A DNA stretch of 64,000 nucleotides from Arthrobacter silvisoli (GTDB lineage: Bacteria > Actinomycetota > Actinomycetes > Actinomycetales > Micrococcaceae): contig NZ_QRCU01000062.1 in the NCBI RefSeq assembly GCF_003369445.1, positions 39,821-103,820 on the forward strand, read 5' to 3'. The notes under the pieces were generated by a model that saw only the letters and a list, made by a program, of their open reading frames with translations, was not told the DNA's origin and ran no database searches. This document shows positions 8,116 through 16,503 of the stretch, piece by piece. Each line of letters starts with the position of its first letter. The first letter of the stretch is position 1. A program made the translations under genes and the position numbers.

Positions 8116-9719
8116 ACAGACTCTTTCTTGTCGGCGTCGGTCAGCAGGTTCTCAAACTCGGCGTCGGGTCCTGGATCGCAGCCCGTTGCGCCCGGCTTCT
8201 CTGCCGGGTCCTCTGTGTCATTCAGGGAAGCGTTCGACGCCGGCAGCCCGCCGAGGTCGGCGCGCTCCAGCAGGTTCTTGCCCAGTTTGTCCGAGCCCGG
8301 GAGCTCGATGGGGTACTGGCCCGTGAAGCACGCGGTGCAGAGGCGTTCGCGGGGCTGCTGGGTGGCCCCGATCATGCCGTCTTCGGAGATGTAGGCGAGG
8401 GAGTCCGCGCCGATGGCCTGGGAGATTTCCTCGATGGTGGCGCCGTTGGCGATCAGTTCCGCGCGGGAGGCGAAGTCGATGCCGTAGAAGCACGGCCACT
8501 GCACCGGCGGGGAGGAGATCTTGATGTGGACCTCGGCTGCGCCGGCCTCGCGCAGCATGCGCACGATGGCGCGCTGGGTGTTGCCGCGGACGATCGAGTC
8601 ATCCACCACCACCACGCGCTTGCCGCGGATCACGGACTCGAGGGCGTTGAGCTTGAGCCGGATGCCGAGCTGGCGCAGGGTCTGCGAGGGCTGGATGAAG
8701 GTGCGGCCCACGTAGGCGTTCTTGACGAAGCCGTGCGCGAACGGGATGCCGGATTCCTCGGCGTAGCCCACGGCGGCAGGGGTGCCGGATTCCGGGACGG
8801 GAATGACGATGTCGGCCTCGTGGGTGTTTTCGCGGGCCAGCTGGCGGCCCATCTCCACGCGGGATTCGTACACCGAACGGCCGTTGATGGCGGCGTCCGG
8901 GCGGGCGAGGTACACGTATTCGAAAACGCAGCCGGCCGGCGTCGCGTCTGCGAAGCGCTGGGAACGGACGCCGTTCTCGTCGATGGCGATGAATTCGCCG
9001 GGTTCGATTTCGCGGATGAAGCTGGCGCCCACGGTGGCGAGGCCGGCCTGCTCGGAGGCCACCACCCAGCCCCGCTCCAGGCGGCCGAGGCACAGCGGGC
9101 GGATGCCGTAGGTGTCGCGGGCTGCGTAGAGGGTGCCTTCGTCCATGAACACGAAGCAGAAGCCGCCCTTGATCTTGGGCAACAGCTCCATGGCCGTCTC
9201 TTCGAGGGTCTTGCCGGGCTCGCCTTCAAGGAGGGCGGTGACCAGGGCGGTGTCCGAGGTGTTGCCCTGCTTCATTTCGCCGGTGAGCTGGCCGTCGTTG
9301 CGCTCGAGGATCATTTCGCGCAGTTCGGCCGTGTTGGTCAGGTTGCCGTTGTGTGCCAGGGCAACCGTGCCGGTGGCGGTCGCGCCCAAGGTGGGCTGTG
9401 CGTTGGCCCAGTGGCTGGCTCCAGTGGTGGAGTAGCGGCAGTGGCCGACGGCGAGGTGCCCGGTGAGGGTGTTCAGGGTGGTTTCGTCGAAGACCTGGGA
9501 CACGAGGCCCATGTCCTTGTAGACATTGATGCGCTTGCCGTCACTGGTCGCGATGCCAGCCGACTCTTGTCCGCGGTGCTGCAGCGCATACAGCCCGTAA
9601 TAGGTGAGTTTTGCTACCTCTTCGCCAGGGGCCCAGACTCCGAAGACGCCACAAGCGTCCTGGGGTCCTTTTTCGCCGGGGAGAAGATCATGTGAAAGTT
9701 TTCCGTCGCCACGTGCCAC
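8112..9719 (-). CDS. purF: Amidophosphoribosyltransferase
   Basis: 535-residue first committed enzyme of purine synthesis: PRPP plus glutamine gives 5-phosphoribosylamine. Cys23 in DACGVFGVW is the N-terminal nucleophile of the glutaminase domain, exposed after removal of a 22-residue propeptide. HRGQESAGI and GHCRYSTTG follow in the Ntn domain. The phosphoribosyltransferase motif VVVVDDSIVRGNT and the downstream CTACFTG cysteine region are present, as in the Bacillus-type enzyme with an iron-sulfur cluster. It is the upstream partner of purM (4-bp overlap). A small membrane-protein gene ends 73 bp upstream on the same strand. Confidence 0.97.
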   Translation of the reverse strand: MARGDGKLSHDLLPGEKGPQDACGVFGVWAPGEEVAKLTYYGLYALQHRGQESAGIATSDGKRINVYKDMGLVSQVFDETTLNTLTGHLAVGHCRYSTTGASHWANAQPTLGATATGTVALAHNGNLTNTAELREMILERNDGQLTGEMKQGNTSDTALVTALLEGEPGKTLEETAMELLPKIKGGFCFVFMDEGTLYAARDTYGIRPLCLGRLERGWVVASEQAGLATVGASFIREIEPGEFIAIDENGVRSQRFADATPAGCVFEYVYLARPDAAINGRSVYESRVEMGRQLARENTHEADIVIPVPESGTPAAVGYAEESGIPFAHGFVKNAYVGRTFIQPSQTLRQLGIRLKLNALESVIRGKRVVVVDDSIVRGNTQRAIVRMLREAGAAEVHIKISSPPVQWPCFYGIDFASRAELIANGATIEEISQAIGADSLAYISEDGMIGATQQPRERLCTACFTGQYPIELPGSDKLGKNLLERADLGGLPASNASLNDTEDPAEKPGATGCDPGPDAEFENLLTDADKKESV

Positions 9720-9792
9720 TGGTCGATTGTCTCACGTCCCGGGCGTGGTATTTTCCGCCGACTCGGATTGTGACCCGTCCGGGGGTGTGATC

Positions 9793-10122
9793 TCAGTCGT
9801 CGCCGGGTTCGTCATCGGCCACGGCTTCCACGATGGCGTGTTCGCTGCGGCGGATGCTCAGGCGGTCCAGGATGAGTGCCACGATGCAACCGAGGATCAC
9901 GCCGGCCGCCGCGAAGGCGACGGTGAAGAAGCCGAACACTGCGCCGGCGTCGAACTGCGGATCGGCTGGCAGGCCGAATGCCACGAAGGCCGCAACCACA
10001 ATCCCGAGGAGCCCGCCGAGCACCATGAACGGCACGAAGCGGGGCGCGCGGCGTACCGTGATGCGCCGCTCCGGAGCGCTGTCCGCGGAGTTGCCGGTGA
10101 TGTTCGAGTCCTCAGAAACCAT
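9793..10122 (-). CDS. Two-helix membrane protein, unknown function
   Basis: 109 residues with two predicted transmembrane helices (about 30-52, FVPFMVLGGLLGIVVAAFVAFGL, and 62-84, FGFFTVAFAAAGVILGCIVALIL) joined by a short loop. The N-terminus contains charged, basic RRITVRRAPR and the C-terminus is acidic (ADDEPGDD), so both ends are probably cytoplasmic. I do not recognise a family with confidence. Similar small proteins sit upstream of purF in related actinobacteria, but I cannot verify this here. It is 73 bp upstream of purF and may be cotranscribed. Confidence 0.7.
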   Translation of the reverse strand: MVSEDSNITGNSADSAPERRITVRRAPRFVPFMVLGGLLGIVVAAFVAFGLPADPQFDAGAVFGFFTVAFAAAGVILGCIVALILDRLSIRRSEHAIVEAVADDEPGDD

Positions 10123-10150
10123 GCCTTCCAGCCTACCGGCTTCCGCCCTG

Positions 10151-10177
10151 GCCCAACTGACTCGCAGTCAGTTGGGC
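10151..10177. terminator. 12-bp hairpin between uraH and membrane-protein genes
   Basis: Arms GCCCAACTGACT (10151-10162) and 10166-10177 with loop CGC. It lies between the uraH stop (minus strand, 10191) and the start of the small membrane-protein gene, so it would terminate the uraD-uraH transcript. Confidence 0.7.
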
Positions 10178-10190
10178 GGGCAGGGAGGGG

Positions 10191-10532
10191 CTAGCTGCCG
10201 CGATAAGTGGAGAAGGCGAAGGGGCTCAGCAGCAGCGGCACGTGGTAGTGCTCGCCGGCGTCGGACACGGTGAAGCTCAGGTCGACCTCCGGGAAGAAGG
10301 TCTCCGTTCCGAGGCCCGCGTAGTACGCGCCGGTGGCGAAGTTGAGCTTGTACGTGCCGCCCGGGACCCGCTCGGGGCCGAGGTCCTTGATCCGGCCGTC
10401 GGCATCTGTGGTGCCTTCCGCGACGGGAGTCCAGTTGCCGCCGTCGAGCACTGACAGCACGACGGCGACATCCGCCGCCGGGCGGCCGGAGCCAGTGTCG
10501 AGGATGTGGGTGGTGATCTGGGAAACGCTCAT
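10191..10532 (-). CDS. uraH: 5-hydroxyisourate hydrolase
   Basis: 113-residue transthyretin-like enzyme that opens 5-hydroxyisourate to OHCU in urate degradation. THILDTGSGRPA at the N-terminus supplies the first active-site His, ERVPGGTYKLNF the central strand, and the C-terminus ends STYRGS, the diagnostic YRGS tail. Length is typical. Its start overlaps the uraD stop by four bases, so the pair is coupled. No urate oxidase gene is visible in the window; that first step must be encoded elsewhere or supplied by another enzyme. Confidence 0.95.
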   Translation of the reverse strand: MSVSQITTHILDTGSGRPAADVAVVLSVLDGGNWTPVAEGTTDADGRIKDLGPERVPGGTYKLNFATGAYYAGLGTETFFPEVDLSFTVSDAGEHYHVPLLLSPFAFSTYRGS

Positions 10533-11026
10533 GCGCCGATTACTCCTTCAAGGCGGAGCAGTGCGATTTCGCGGAGCTGCTGGGCCACGATGCGGTCTTC
10601 TTCTTCGGGGGTGTGGTTGAGTCGCTCGTTCAGGGAAGCGAGGATTTCCTGGGCGCTGCGGCCGGCAGCGCGGATCAGGAAGACCCGGTTGAACTTCTCT
10701 TCGTAGGCCCGGTTGCCTTCGGCCAGCGCGCGGGCGGTGGCGTCGTCGCTGGGGTCCACGCCGGACTGCTCCGAACGGGACATGGCCGCCTCGGTGGTAG
10801 TGGCCTGTGGGCGTTCGCCGATGCGCGGGTGGTGGGCGAGTGCGGACTCGAGTTCTTCCGCAGTGAACGGGGCGGCCGCGTCCTTGGCGAAGGCCAGGAG
10901 GTCATCCTTGCCACTGAACGGCCGGGCGTCGGCAATTTCCCCCACCCAGCGCTCGACGTCGAGGCAAGGGCGCAGGACTCCGACGGCGTCCGCACGGTCT
11001 GCGCTGTTGAATACTGCAAGCTGCAT
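10529..11026 (-). CDS. uraD: OHCU decarboxylase
   Basis: 165-residue 2-oxo-4-hydroxy-4-carboxy-5-ureidoimidazoline decarboxylase, which gives S-allantoin from the UraH product. ALAHHPRIGERP contains the catalytic His motif, and ANRAYEEKFNRVFLIRAAGRSAQEIL followed by RLNHTPEEE matches the family's C-terminal half. It is the first gene of the minus-strand pair uraD-uraH and diverges from an aminotransferase gene across 280 bp. The allantoin produced can be handled by allB in the separate ureide operon about 21 kb away. Confidence 0.95.
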   Translation of the reverse strand: MQLAVFNSADRADAVGVLRPCLDVERWVGEIADARPFSGKDDLLAFAKDAAAPFTAEELESALAHHPRIGERPQATTTEAAMSRSEQSGVDPSDDATARALAEGNRAYEEKFNRVFLIRAAGRSAQEILASLNERLNHTPEEEDRIVAQQLREIALLRLEGVIGA

Positions 11027-11140
11027 GCTTGTTCATTCCTCGTGCAAAATGCTGGCATCCATGGTGACGGCTATGCGGAACTCCGGCGGTGGTGCCGGAT
11101 GGGCAGGCGCCACACGGCAGCCAAACCTTCCACATCATGG

Positions 11141-11168
11141 AACTGTTATTTCAGCATGCGTAATAGTT
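11141..11168. promoter_or_regulatory. Candidate operator in uraD/aminotransferase divergent region
   Basis: AACTGTTAT (11141-11149) and GTAATAGTT (11160-11168) form a 9-bp inverted repeat with 7 matches and a 10-bp spacer in the AT-richest part of the 280-bp divergent region. No regulator gene is adjacent, so the binding protein is unknown. Confidence 0.35.
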
Positions 11169-11306
11169 AAGCGGAGCCGACGCGCCGCTGTCAAGGACTT
11201 TGCGGTCAAGCGCGGCGGCAAGACCGCTGGCAAGAGCGTACCGCCCGCGGCGGCCCTGGTGCAGAATTGGCCCAACGGTTGCCCCGACGGGTGAAGGAGT
11301 CCGCAC

Positions 11307-12401
11307 ATGCCAGCCATCTTGACGTCCAGGTACCTGTTTGGCCCCGGCCCGGGCAACGCCTATCCGGAAGCCATGGCCGCCCTGTCCCATCCGGTGATCG
11401 GACACCTCGATCCCGTGTTCATCGAACGGCTGGACCGCACCTGCGCCGGGCTGCGGACGGTCTGGGGGACCGCGAACACCCGCACCCTGCCGCTGAGTGC
11501 CACCGGTTCCGGCGGCATGGAGGCCGCGTTCGTCAACACCGTGTCCGACGGCGACGTGGCCGTCGTCGCGGTCAACGGGCTGTTCGGTGAGCGCATGTGC
11601 GAGGTGGCCCGCCGCTGCGGCGCCACCGTGGTCCGCGTGGACCACGCATGGGGGCAGCCGGTGGACGCCGAACGCGTCCTCGCGGCGCACCCGGCGCCCA
11701 AGGTGATTGCCGCGGTGCACGCGGAAACCTCCACGGGCGTCCTCTCGGACATCGCCACCCTGGGTGCGAACAAGGGCGACGCCCTGTTCATCGCCGACGC
11801 CGTGACCTCGATCGGCGGCCTCGAACTGCTGGCCGACCAATGGGGGATCGACGTCGGCTACGCCGGAACCCAGAAGTGCCTGGGTGTGCCGCCGGGGCTG
11901 TCCCCGTTCACAGTCTCGGAGCGGGCCTTCGAGCGGCGCATCCGCGATCCGCGTTCCTGGTACCTGGACATCGGGCTGCTGGGCGGCTACGCCGGGGCGG
12001 CCACCGGCAGCCGGACCTACCACCACACCGCCCCGGTCACCATGATCGCCGGACTCGAAGCGGCCCTGGACCGGATCCTCGCCGAAGGACTCGAAGCGGT
12101 GCAGGCCCGCCACCACGCGGCCGGCGCCGCGCTGCGCGCCGGGCTGCAAGAACTCGGCCTGGAACTGTTCGCGGCCGAAGGCAGCCGGCTGGACAGCCTC
12201 ACCACCGTGAAAGTGCCCGACGGCGTGGACCCGGCTGCCGTCCGCGGGTACCTGTTGCGCAACTTCAGCATGGAGATCGGCGCCGGAGTCGGGGCGTTCA
12301 AGGACATTGTCTGGCGGATTGGAACCATGGGGCCGAATGCATCCCCGGCCACGGTGACGCTCGTGCTGGGCGCGCTGAAGGAGGCGTTGGCGAAGGCGTG
12401 A
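11307..12401 (+). CDS. AGXT-type aminotransferase, candidate ureidoglycine-glyoxylate enzyme
   Basis: 364-residue class-V, fold-type-I PLP aminotransferase. The N-terminus LFGPGPGNAYPEAM and the segments SATGSGGMEAA, IADAVTSIGG (Asp164, pyridine N) and YAGTQKCLGVPPG (Schiff-base Lys190) match alanine/serine-glyoxylate aminotransferases and PucG, the (S)-ureidoglycine-glyoxylate aminotransferase. The start at ATG 11307 has GGTGAAGGAG upstream and the family N-terminus begins there. Divergence from uraD and the presence of glyoxylate-producing ureide genes in the window favour a PucG-like role. Serine-glyoxylate or alanine-glyoxylate transamination remains possible, because side-chain selectivity cannot be read with certainty. 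Confidence 0.85.
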   Translation: MPAILTSRYLFGPGPGNAYPEAMAALSHPVIGHLDPVFIERLDRTCAGLRTVWGTANTRTLPLSATGSGGMEAAFVNTVSDGDVAVVAVNGLFGERMCEVARRCGATVVRVDHAWGQPVDAERVLAAHPAPKVIAAVHAETSTGVLSDIATLGANKGDALFIADAVTSIGGLELLADQWGIDVGYAGTQKCLGVPPGLSPFTVSERAFERRIRDPRSWYLDIGLLGGYAGAATGSRTYHHTAPVTMIAGLEAALDRILAEGLEAVQARHHAAGAALRAGLQELGLELFAAEGSRLDSLTTVKVPDGVDPAAVRGYLLRNFSMEIGAGVGAFKDIVWRIGTMGPNASPATVTLVLGALKEALAKA

Positions 12402-12453
12402 GCCTTTGTCGCTGGCCTGGCGTGAACCCGGCGGTGCGGCTCAGCGGTGCGGC

Positions 12454-12705
12454 TCAGCGGTCGGGCGACTCGCCGTTGCCCACGGCCTCGATCCAGTCGA
12501 TGGCATCGTCGGAGAAGTGGTAGCCGTTGGAATCGGTTTCGCCGGACCACCAGGCCTCGGATGCGATGGAGCCGCCGACGTCCACGATCTCCCTGATGAT
12601 GGACTTGGGGACGGCGTCGCCGTTGTTGTCGATCAGCCACTGCTGCGTGGCCGGCGTCAGCCTCCGCCACCACTGCGCCATCTCCAAGGGCTCCTCGAAG
12701 TTCAT
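12454..12705 (-). CDS. Small hypothetical protein
   Basis: 83 residues from ATG 12705 (MNFEEPLEMAQWWRRLTPATQQWL), with ND-G-DAVPKSIIREIVDVGG in the middle and an acidic C-terminus ending ESPDR. It is Trp-rich and predicted soluble. I do not recognise a family. The frame stays open upstream through a WVPIPLVPGDPKWDTVP stretch that looks protein-like, but no start codon with a good ribosome site was found before the large palindrome at 12761-12826, so the true N-terminus is uncertain. It is convergent with the aminotransferase gene and downstream of the Lrp gene on the same strand. Confidence 0.6.
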   Translation of the reverse strand: MNFEEPLEMAQWWRRLTPATQQWLIDNNGDAVPKSIIREIVDVGGSIASEAWWSGETDSNGYHFSDDAIDWIEAVGNGESPDR

Positions 12706-12760
12706 GGGCACAGTGTCCCACTTCGGGTCCCCGGGGACGAGGGGTATGGGGACCCACCGG

Positions 12761-12826
12761 GCGAGCTCGAGCGCCGCGGGCTCGCCGGAAATTTCCGGCG
12801 ACCCCGCGGCGCTCCCGCGAGCTCGC
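12761..12826. repeat. Large near-perfect palindrome (cruciform-like)
   Basis: Nested arms: 12761-12769 with 12818-12826 (GCGAGCTCG), 12770-12780 with 12803-12813 (AGCGCCGCGGG), and a loop-free 20-bp perfect palindrome 12782-12801 (arm TCGCCGGAAA). Only a 4-nt bulge (12814-12817) and single bases interrupt a 66-bp structure. It lies between the small hypothetical gene and the Lrp gene. Confidence 0.85.
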
Positions 12827-12903
12827 TGAATTTGCCCGCGCCTTACGGGTCCGGGCGCTACAGGTCCGGGCATGAGGGGGTGGGCCTACACGAGGGGGCG
12901 GGC

Positions 12904-13830
12904 CTACTTGGCCGGTGCGGCCGCCTTCGCGGCGAGCATCTTGTCCAGCGGCTTCGCGTACCGTTCCTGGACGATTCTCAGGTGCAGCCAGGATTCGACG
13001 CGCGCCACGGAATCCATGGCGCGTACCTTGTCCAGGATCCCGTACATTTCATCGAGGGAACTGACGCCGACGGTGGCCACGAGATCGTGCCTGCCAAGGC
13101 AACTGGCGATGAACTCCACGCCGGGCGTGGCCGCGAAGAAGTCCACGGCCTCTGCACTTCCGCCCGCAGTGGAGATGCCGAAGCCGAAGGCCAGGGCGCG
13201 GGAAGATCCTGATCGGCTCCGGATGGGGCCGATCTGCATGACACGCGCCTCCAGCAGGCGGAGGACCCGCATTCTGGCGGCGCTGGCGGAAAGCCCCACG
13301 CGTTCGCCCAGCGTTTCGAAACCGAGCCTGCCATCCACTTGCAACTCGCCCATGAGCAGCAGGTCCGTGTGGTCCAGCTCCAGCCTGGGATCCGGCGGCT
13401 CCTGGCCCAGGAAGAGGCTGCGGACCACGTCCTTGTACATCAGGACCTCGACGGCGGCCACGCCGTCCGCGAGCCGGACCGTTTCGATGTCCTCGTAAAG
13501 GCGCTCCATGCTGGGCAGCCGCAGTTCGGCCACGATGCCGTACTTGCCCGTGGTCAGCGAGGCGAATACGGCTCCGTCCAGGCGCGCCAGGGTGTCGAGG
13601 GCAGCCTGCGCCGAGCCGTTGAGCTGGATGGAAATATGCGCGACGGCGGTCAGGCCCAGCAGGCGCGGGTGGACCGCGGCCACGACCCTAAGTTCGCCAG
13701 ACGACAGCAGGTCATTGAGCTTGGCCGTGACGGTGGAACGGGTGACGCCAAGTTGCTTGGACAGTTCGCTGAACGAGGCCCGGCCGTCGGCCTGCAGCAA
13801 ACGGATCAGGCGCTCGTCCAGAGTGTGCAT
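12904..13830 (-). CDS. Double-domain Lrp/AsnC-family regulator
   Basis: 308 residues built from two Lrp-like halves. The first helix-turn-helix (LDERLIRLLQADGRASFSEL / QLGVTRSTVTAKLNDLL) is at residues 3-45, with an effector/RAM-like domain to about 145. A second HTH (LLMGELQVDGRLGFETL, then VGLSASAARMRVLRLLEARV) starts near 160, again followed by a RAM domain. A single chain thus resembles a dimer of normal 150-residue Lrp proteins. ATG 13830 is chosen because AAGGTGAG lies 5-6 nt upstream and the first HTH begins right after. It diverges from an amino-acid ABC cassette, its likely target. Confidence 0.92.
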   Translation of the reverse strand: MHTLDERLIRLLQADGRASFSELSKQLGVTRSTVTAKLNDLLSSGELRVVAAVHPRLLGLTAVAHISIQLNGSAQAALDTLARLDGAVFASLTTGKYGIVAELRLPSMERLYEDIETVRLADGVAAVEVLMYKDVVRSLFLGQEPPDPRLELDHTDLLLMGELQVDGRLGFETLGERVGLSASAARMRVLRLLEARVMQIGPIRSRSGSSRALAFGFGISTAGGSAEAVDFFAATPGVEFIASCLGRHDLVATVGVSSLDEMYGILDKVRAMDSVARVESWLHLRIVQERYAKPLDKMLAAKAAAPAK

Positions 13831-13944
13831 GGTTCTCACCTTAACTGTCCTGTCTCCCGCTGAGGTTTCGTCCCGCAATAATCGCATGGTTTCGCGCTTG
13901 AAACTAAAGATTTGGAGTCTTCACGCGATCAAACTGAACAAAAG

Positions 13945-13996
13945 CTCTGTAACAGAGAGAGTAATCGCTTGATTTGCCATCTTGTTTCGTTACTAT
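13945..13996 (+). promoter_or_regulatory. Promoter and palindrome before ABC cassette 1
   Basis: Palindrome CTCTGTAACAGAG (13945-13957) lies just upstream of a candidate promoter TTGATT (13969-13974), 16-bp spacer, TACTAT (13991-13996). It is in the 260-bp divergent region between the Lrp gene and the substrate-binding protein gene, so it is a plausible site for that regulator. Confidence 0.5.
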
Positions 13997-14091
13997 CGTG
14001 ACCAGCGCCACACCGGTTCCCCTCCGCCGTCGCGCATCCGCTTCACTGTTCAGCATCGCCATCGCATCCGACCGTTCATTGGAGACAGCAC

Positions 14092-14943
14092 ATGTCCACG
14101 TTCACCAAGCCCGCGCTTGCCGCGGCCGCCCTCGCCCTTCTCCTGAGCGGCTGCTCCGGCGCCGCCAGTTCCTCGCCGTCGGGCCAGTCCCCGGACAAGG
14201 CGCCCAAGGGGCTGGCCACCAGCGGGAAGCTCACGCTGTGCATCGACCCCGAATACGCCCCGCTGGAGTACTACGCCAACGGCTCCAGCGGCGAGATCGT
14301 GGGCTTCGACGCCGACGCCGCCCGGGCACTGGCCAAGCACTGGGGCGTGGAGGCCAAGTTCGAGGTCACCACGTTCGACGGCCTGATGCCCGGCCTGCAG
14401 ACCCGACGCTGCGATGCGATCTTCGGCGGCCTGTACATGAGCAAGGCACGCTTGGAAGTTGCCGACGCGGCACCGGTGATGAACGCCGGGCCGGCGATCC
14501 TGGCGGCACCGGACAACACCGGGAAGTTCAAGGAGCCGCTGGATCTCTGCGGGCACTCGGTCGCGGCCCAGAGCGCCTCGGCCAACGCCGCCCGGATCGC
14601 CGCGCTCAAGGACGAGTGCAAGGCCGCCGGCAAGGACGAGCCCCGCCTCACCGAATACCCGAAGACCGCCGAAACGGTGCTGGCCGTGCTCAACGGCAAG
14701 TCCGAGGCCCTGATCGAAACCAACGTCGCCGCCGCCTACATGGCTTCGCGGAACGAAGGCAAGCTCAGCGTGGCGCCGGGCGTCTTCCCGCCGGACACCA
14801 CCTTCGGTGTCTTCACCCGCAAGGGCGACCAGCTCAGCCCGGCGGTTGCCGAGGCACTGAAGGCGCTGCACGACGACGGCACCCTCGCCAAGATCGCCAC
14901 CCAGTACAAGCTCGATCCGGCGATCGTCGACGTCAAGCGCTAA
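14092..14943 (+). CDS. Amino-acid-type ABC substrate-binding lipoprotein
   Basis: 283-residue family-3 solute-binding protein. A signal peptide ends in a lipobox LLSG-C21, so the mature protein is a membrane-anchored lipoprotein. Core segments are GKLTLCIDPEYAPLEYY, GEIVGFDADAARALAKHWGVEAKFEVTTFDGLMPGLQTRRCDAI and TRKGDQLSPAVAEALKALHDDGTLAKIATQYKL, all typical of polar amino acid and opine binding proteins. The ligand cannot be read from the sequence. It is the first gene of an operon with a permease, an ATPase, a D-2-hydroxyacid dehydrogenase and an amidohydrolase. Confidence 0.93.
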   Translation: MSTFTKPALAAAALALLLSGCSGAASSSPSGQSPDKAPKGLATSGKLTLCIDPEYAPLEYYANGSSGEIVGFDADAARALAKHWGVEAKFEVTTFDGLMPGLQTRRCDAIFGGLYMSKARLEVADAAPVMNAGPAILAAPDNTGKFKEPLDLCGHSVAAQSASANAARIAALKDECKAAGKDEPRLTEYPKTAETVLAVLNGKSEALIETNVAAAYMASRNEGKLSVAPGVFPPDTTFGVFTRKGDQLSPAVAEALKALHDDGTLAKIATQYKLDPAIVDVKR

Positions 14944-14980
14944 GACCTCACGCACCCAAGACACTGAAAGGAGTGTCCTG

Positions 14981-15715
14981 ATGGAATTCGACGTCGGCAT
15001 TTTCCTCCAACAGATCGTCAATCCCAGTTACTTGAGCGGCGCGTTCCTGTCCGTTGCCGTCGCCGTGCTGTCCTTGGTGCTGGCCACCGTGATCGGCTTC
15101 GTCGTTGCCCTCGGCCGCACCTCCCGGAGCCGCGTGGCGCAAGGCGCAGCCGGACTCTACACCTGGTTCTTCCGGGCGATCCCGGCGCTGCTGGTGCTGC
15201 TCATCATCTGGAACGCCCTGCCGCAGCTCTTCCCCGTGCTGCGCCAGGAGTGGTTCTCGCCCTTCATCGCCGCGTTCATTGGCCTGGGGGTGGTGGAGGC
15301 AGCGTTCATGGCCGAGATCATCCGCTCCGCCCTGCTCAGCGTGGACGAGGGCCAGGCACTCGCGGGCCGGGCGCTGGGCATGTCGCCGGCCAAGGTCATG
15401 CTGAAGGTCATCCTTCCGCAGGCCATCCGCATCGCCCTGCCGCCCACCGGCAACGAGTTCATCGGCTTGGTGAAGTTCTCCTCGCTGGCCTCGGTGATCT
15501 CCCTGCAGGAACTGCTGACCACCGCCCAGGTGGGCGTGAACATCACCTTCCGCTACGCCGAGTACTACGCCGCGGCAATCGTCTACTACCTGATCATCGT
15601 CAGCTTGCTGACCCTGGTCCAAAGCCAAGTGGAGAAGAAATTCGTATGGACCTCACGGACAAGATCCAAGAAGCTTCCCAGGCCGGAAACCGCAGGCCAG
15701 GGGGTGTTCTCATGA
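14981..15715 (+). CDS. Amino-acid-type ABC permease
   Basis: 244-residue inner-membrane permease of the HisMQ type with about five transmembrane helices. The EAA-like loop that docks with the ATPase is [27 protein letters not shown] (around residues 127-153). ATG 14981 has AAAGGAG about 10 nt upstream. A C-terminal basic tail ([17 protein letters not shown]) extends beyond the usual end. It overlaps the ATPase gene by four bases (ATGA). Only one permease gene is present, so it probably homodimerises. Confidence 0.92.
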   Translation: MEFDVGIFLQQIVNPSYLSGAFLSVAVAVLSLVLATVIGFVVALGRTSRSRVAQGAAGLYTWFFRAIPALLVLLIIWNALPQLFPVLRQEWFSPFIAAFIGLGVVEAAFMAEIIRSALLSVDEGQALAGRALGMSPAKVMLKVILPQAIRIALPPTGNEFIGLVKFSSLASVISLQELLTTAQVGVNITFRYAEYYAAAIVYYLIIVSLLTLVQSQVEKKFVWTSRTRSKKLPRPETAGQGVFS

Positions 15716-16503
15716 GCGAAGCAAACGCCCCCGTCAGCCCGGTCCTCAGCGTCCGGAAGCTCCACAAGCGCTACGAAGACCAGCACGTGCTGCGCGGCGT
15801 CGAGTTCGACATCCACAAGGGCCAGGTCAAGGCCGTGCTGGGTCCCTCCGGTTCGGGCAAGTCCACCATGCTGCGCCTGATGGCGCTGCTCGAACCGGCC
15901 GACGACGGCGAGATCCTCCTGCACGGGCGGCGCATCGGGGTGCGCGATGGGAGAGCACCGGGCGGCCTTGCCGTCGCCTTGCCGGAGCGGGAACTCGCCA
16001 AGGAACGCCGCAACATCGGCATGGTGTTCCAGAAGTTCAACCTGTTCCCGCACCTCTCGGCGTGCCGCAACGTGATGCTCGGCCTCACTTCCGTGAAAGG
16101 CATCCACCACAAAGACGCCGAGGAGCAGGCGATGGCCATGCTGGCCAGCGTGGGCCTGTCCCACCGCTCCGGGCACTTCCCCTCGGAACTGTCGGGCGGC
16201 CAGCAGCAGCGTGTCGCCATCGCCCGTGCGCTGGTCATGAACCCGGACGTGCTGCTCTTCGACGAACCCACTTCCGCCTTGGACCCGGAGTTGGTGGGCG
16301 AAGTCCTGGACGTCATGGAATCCCTCGCCAACGACGGCATGACGATGATCGTGGTCACCCACGAGGTCCGCTTCGCCCGCCGTGTTGCCGACGAGGTCAC
16401 CCTGTTCGACGGCGGCGTGATCGTTGAGCAGGCCGCCCCGGACGAATTCTTCGACAACCCGCAGCACGAGCGCACCAGGAAGTTTCTCAGCCATGTCCAT
16501 TAG
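15712..16503 (+). CDS. Amino-acid-type ABC ATPase
   Basis: 263-residue ABC ATPase. Walker [10 protein letters not shown] (44-52), Q-loop [10 protein letters not shown], signature LSGGQQQR, Walker [13 protein letters not shown] and switch His in VVTHE are all intact. It is slightly longer than usual because of an insertion after strand 4 ([15 protein letters not shown]). Start ATG 15712 overlaps the permease stop. Its last 11 bases overlap the start of the dehydrogenase gene, so the cassette is tightly packed. Confidence 0.95.
   Translation: MSEANAPVSPVLSVRKLHKRYEDQHVLRGVEFDIHKGQVKAVLGPSGSGKSTMLRLMALLEPADDGEILLHGRRIGVRDGRAPGGLAVALPERELAKERRNIGMVFQKFNLFPHLSACRNVMLGLTSVKGIHHKDAEEQAMAMLASVGLSHRSGHFPSELSGGQQQRVAIARALVMNPDVLLFDEPTSALDPELVGEVLDVMESLANDGMTMIVVTHEVRFARRVADEVTLFDGGVIVEQAAPDEFFDNPQHERTRKFLSHVH

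Noticed and set aside
8526..9695. Long plus-strand frame across purF
   Set aside because: Antisense shadow; no domain and no start signal, while purF is unambiguous.
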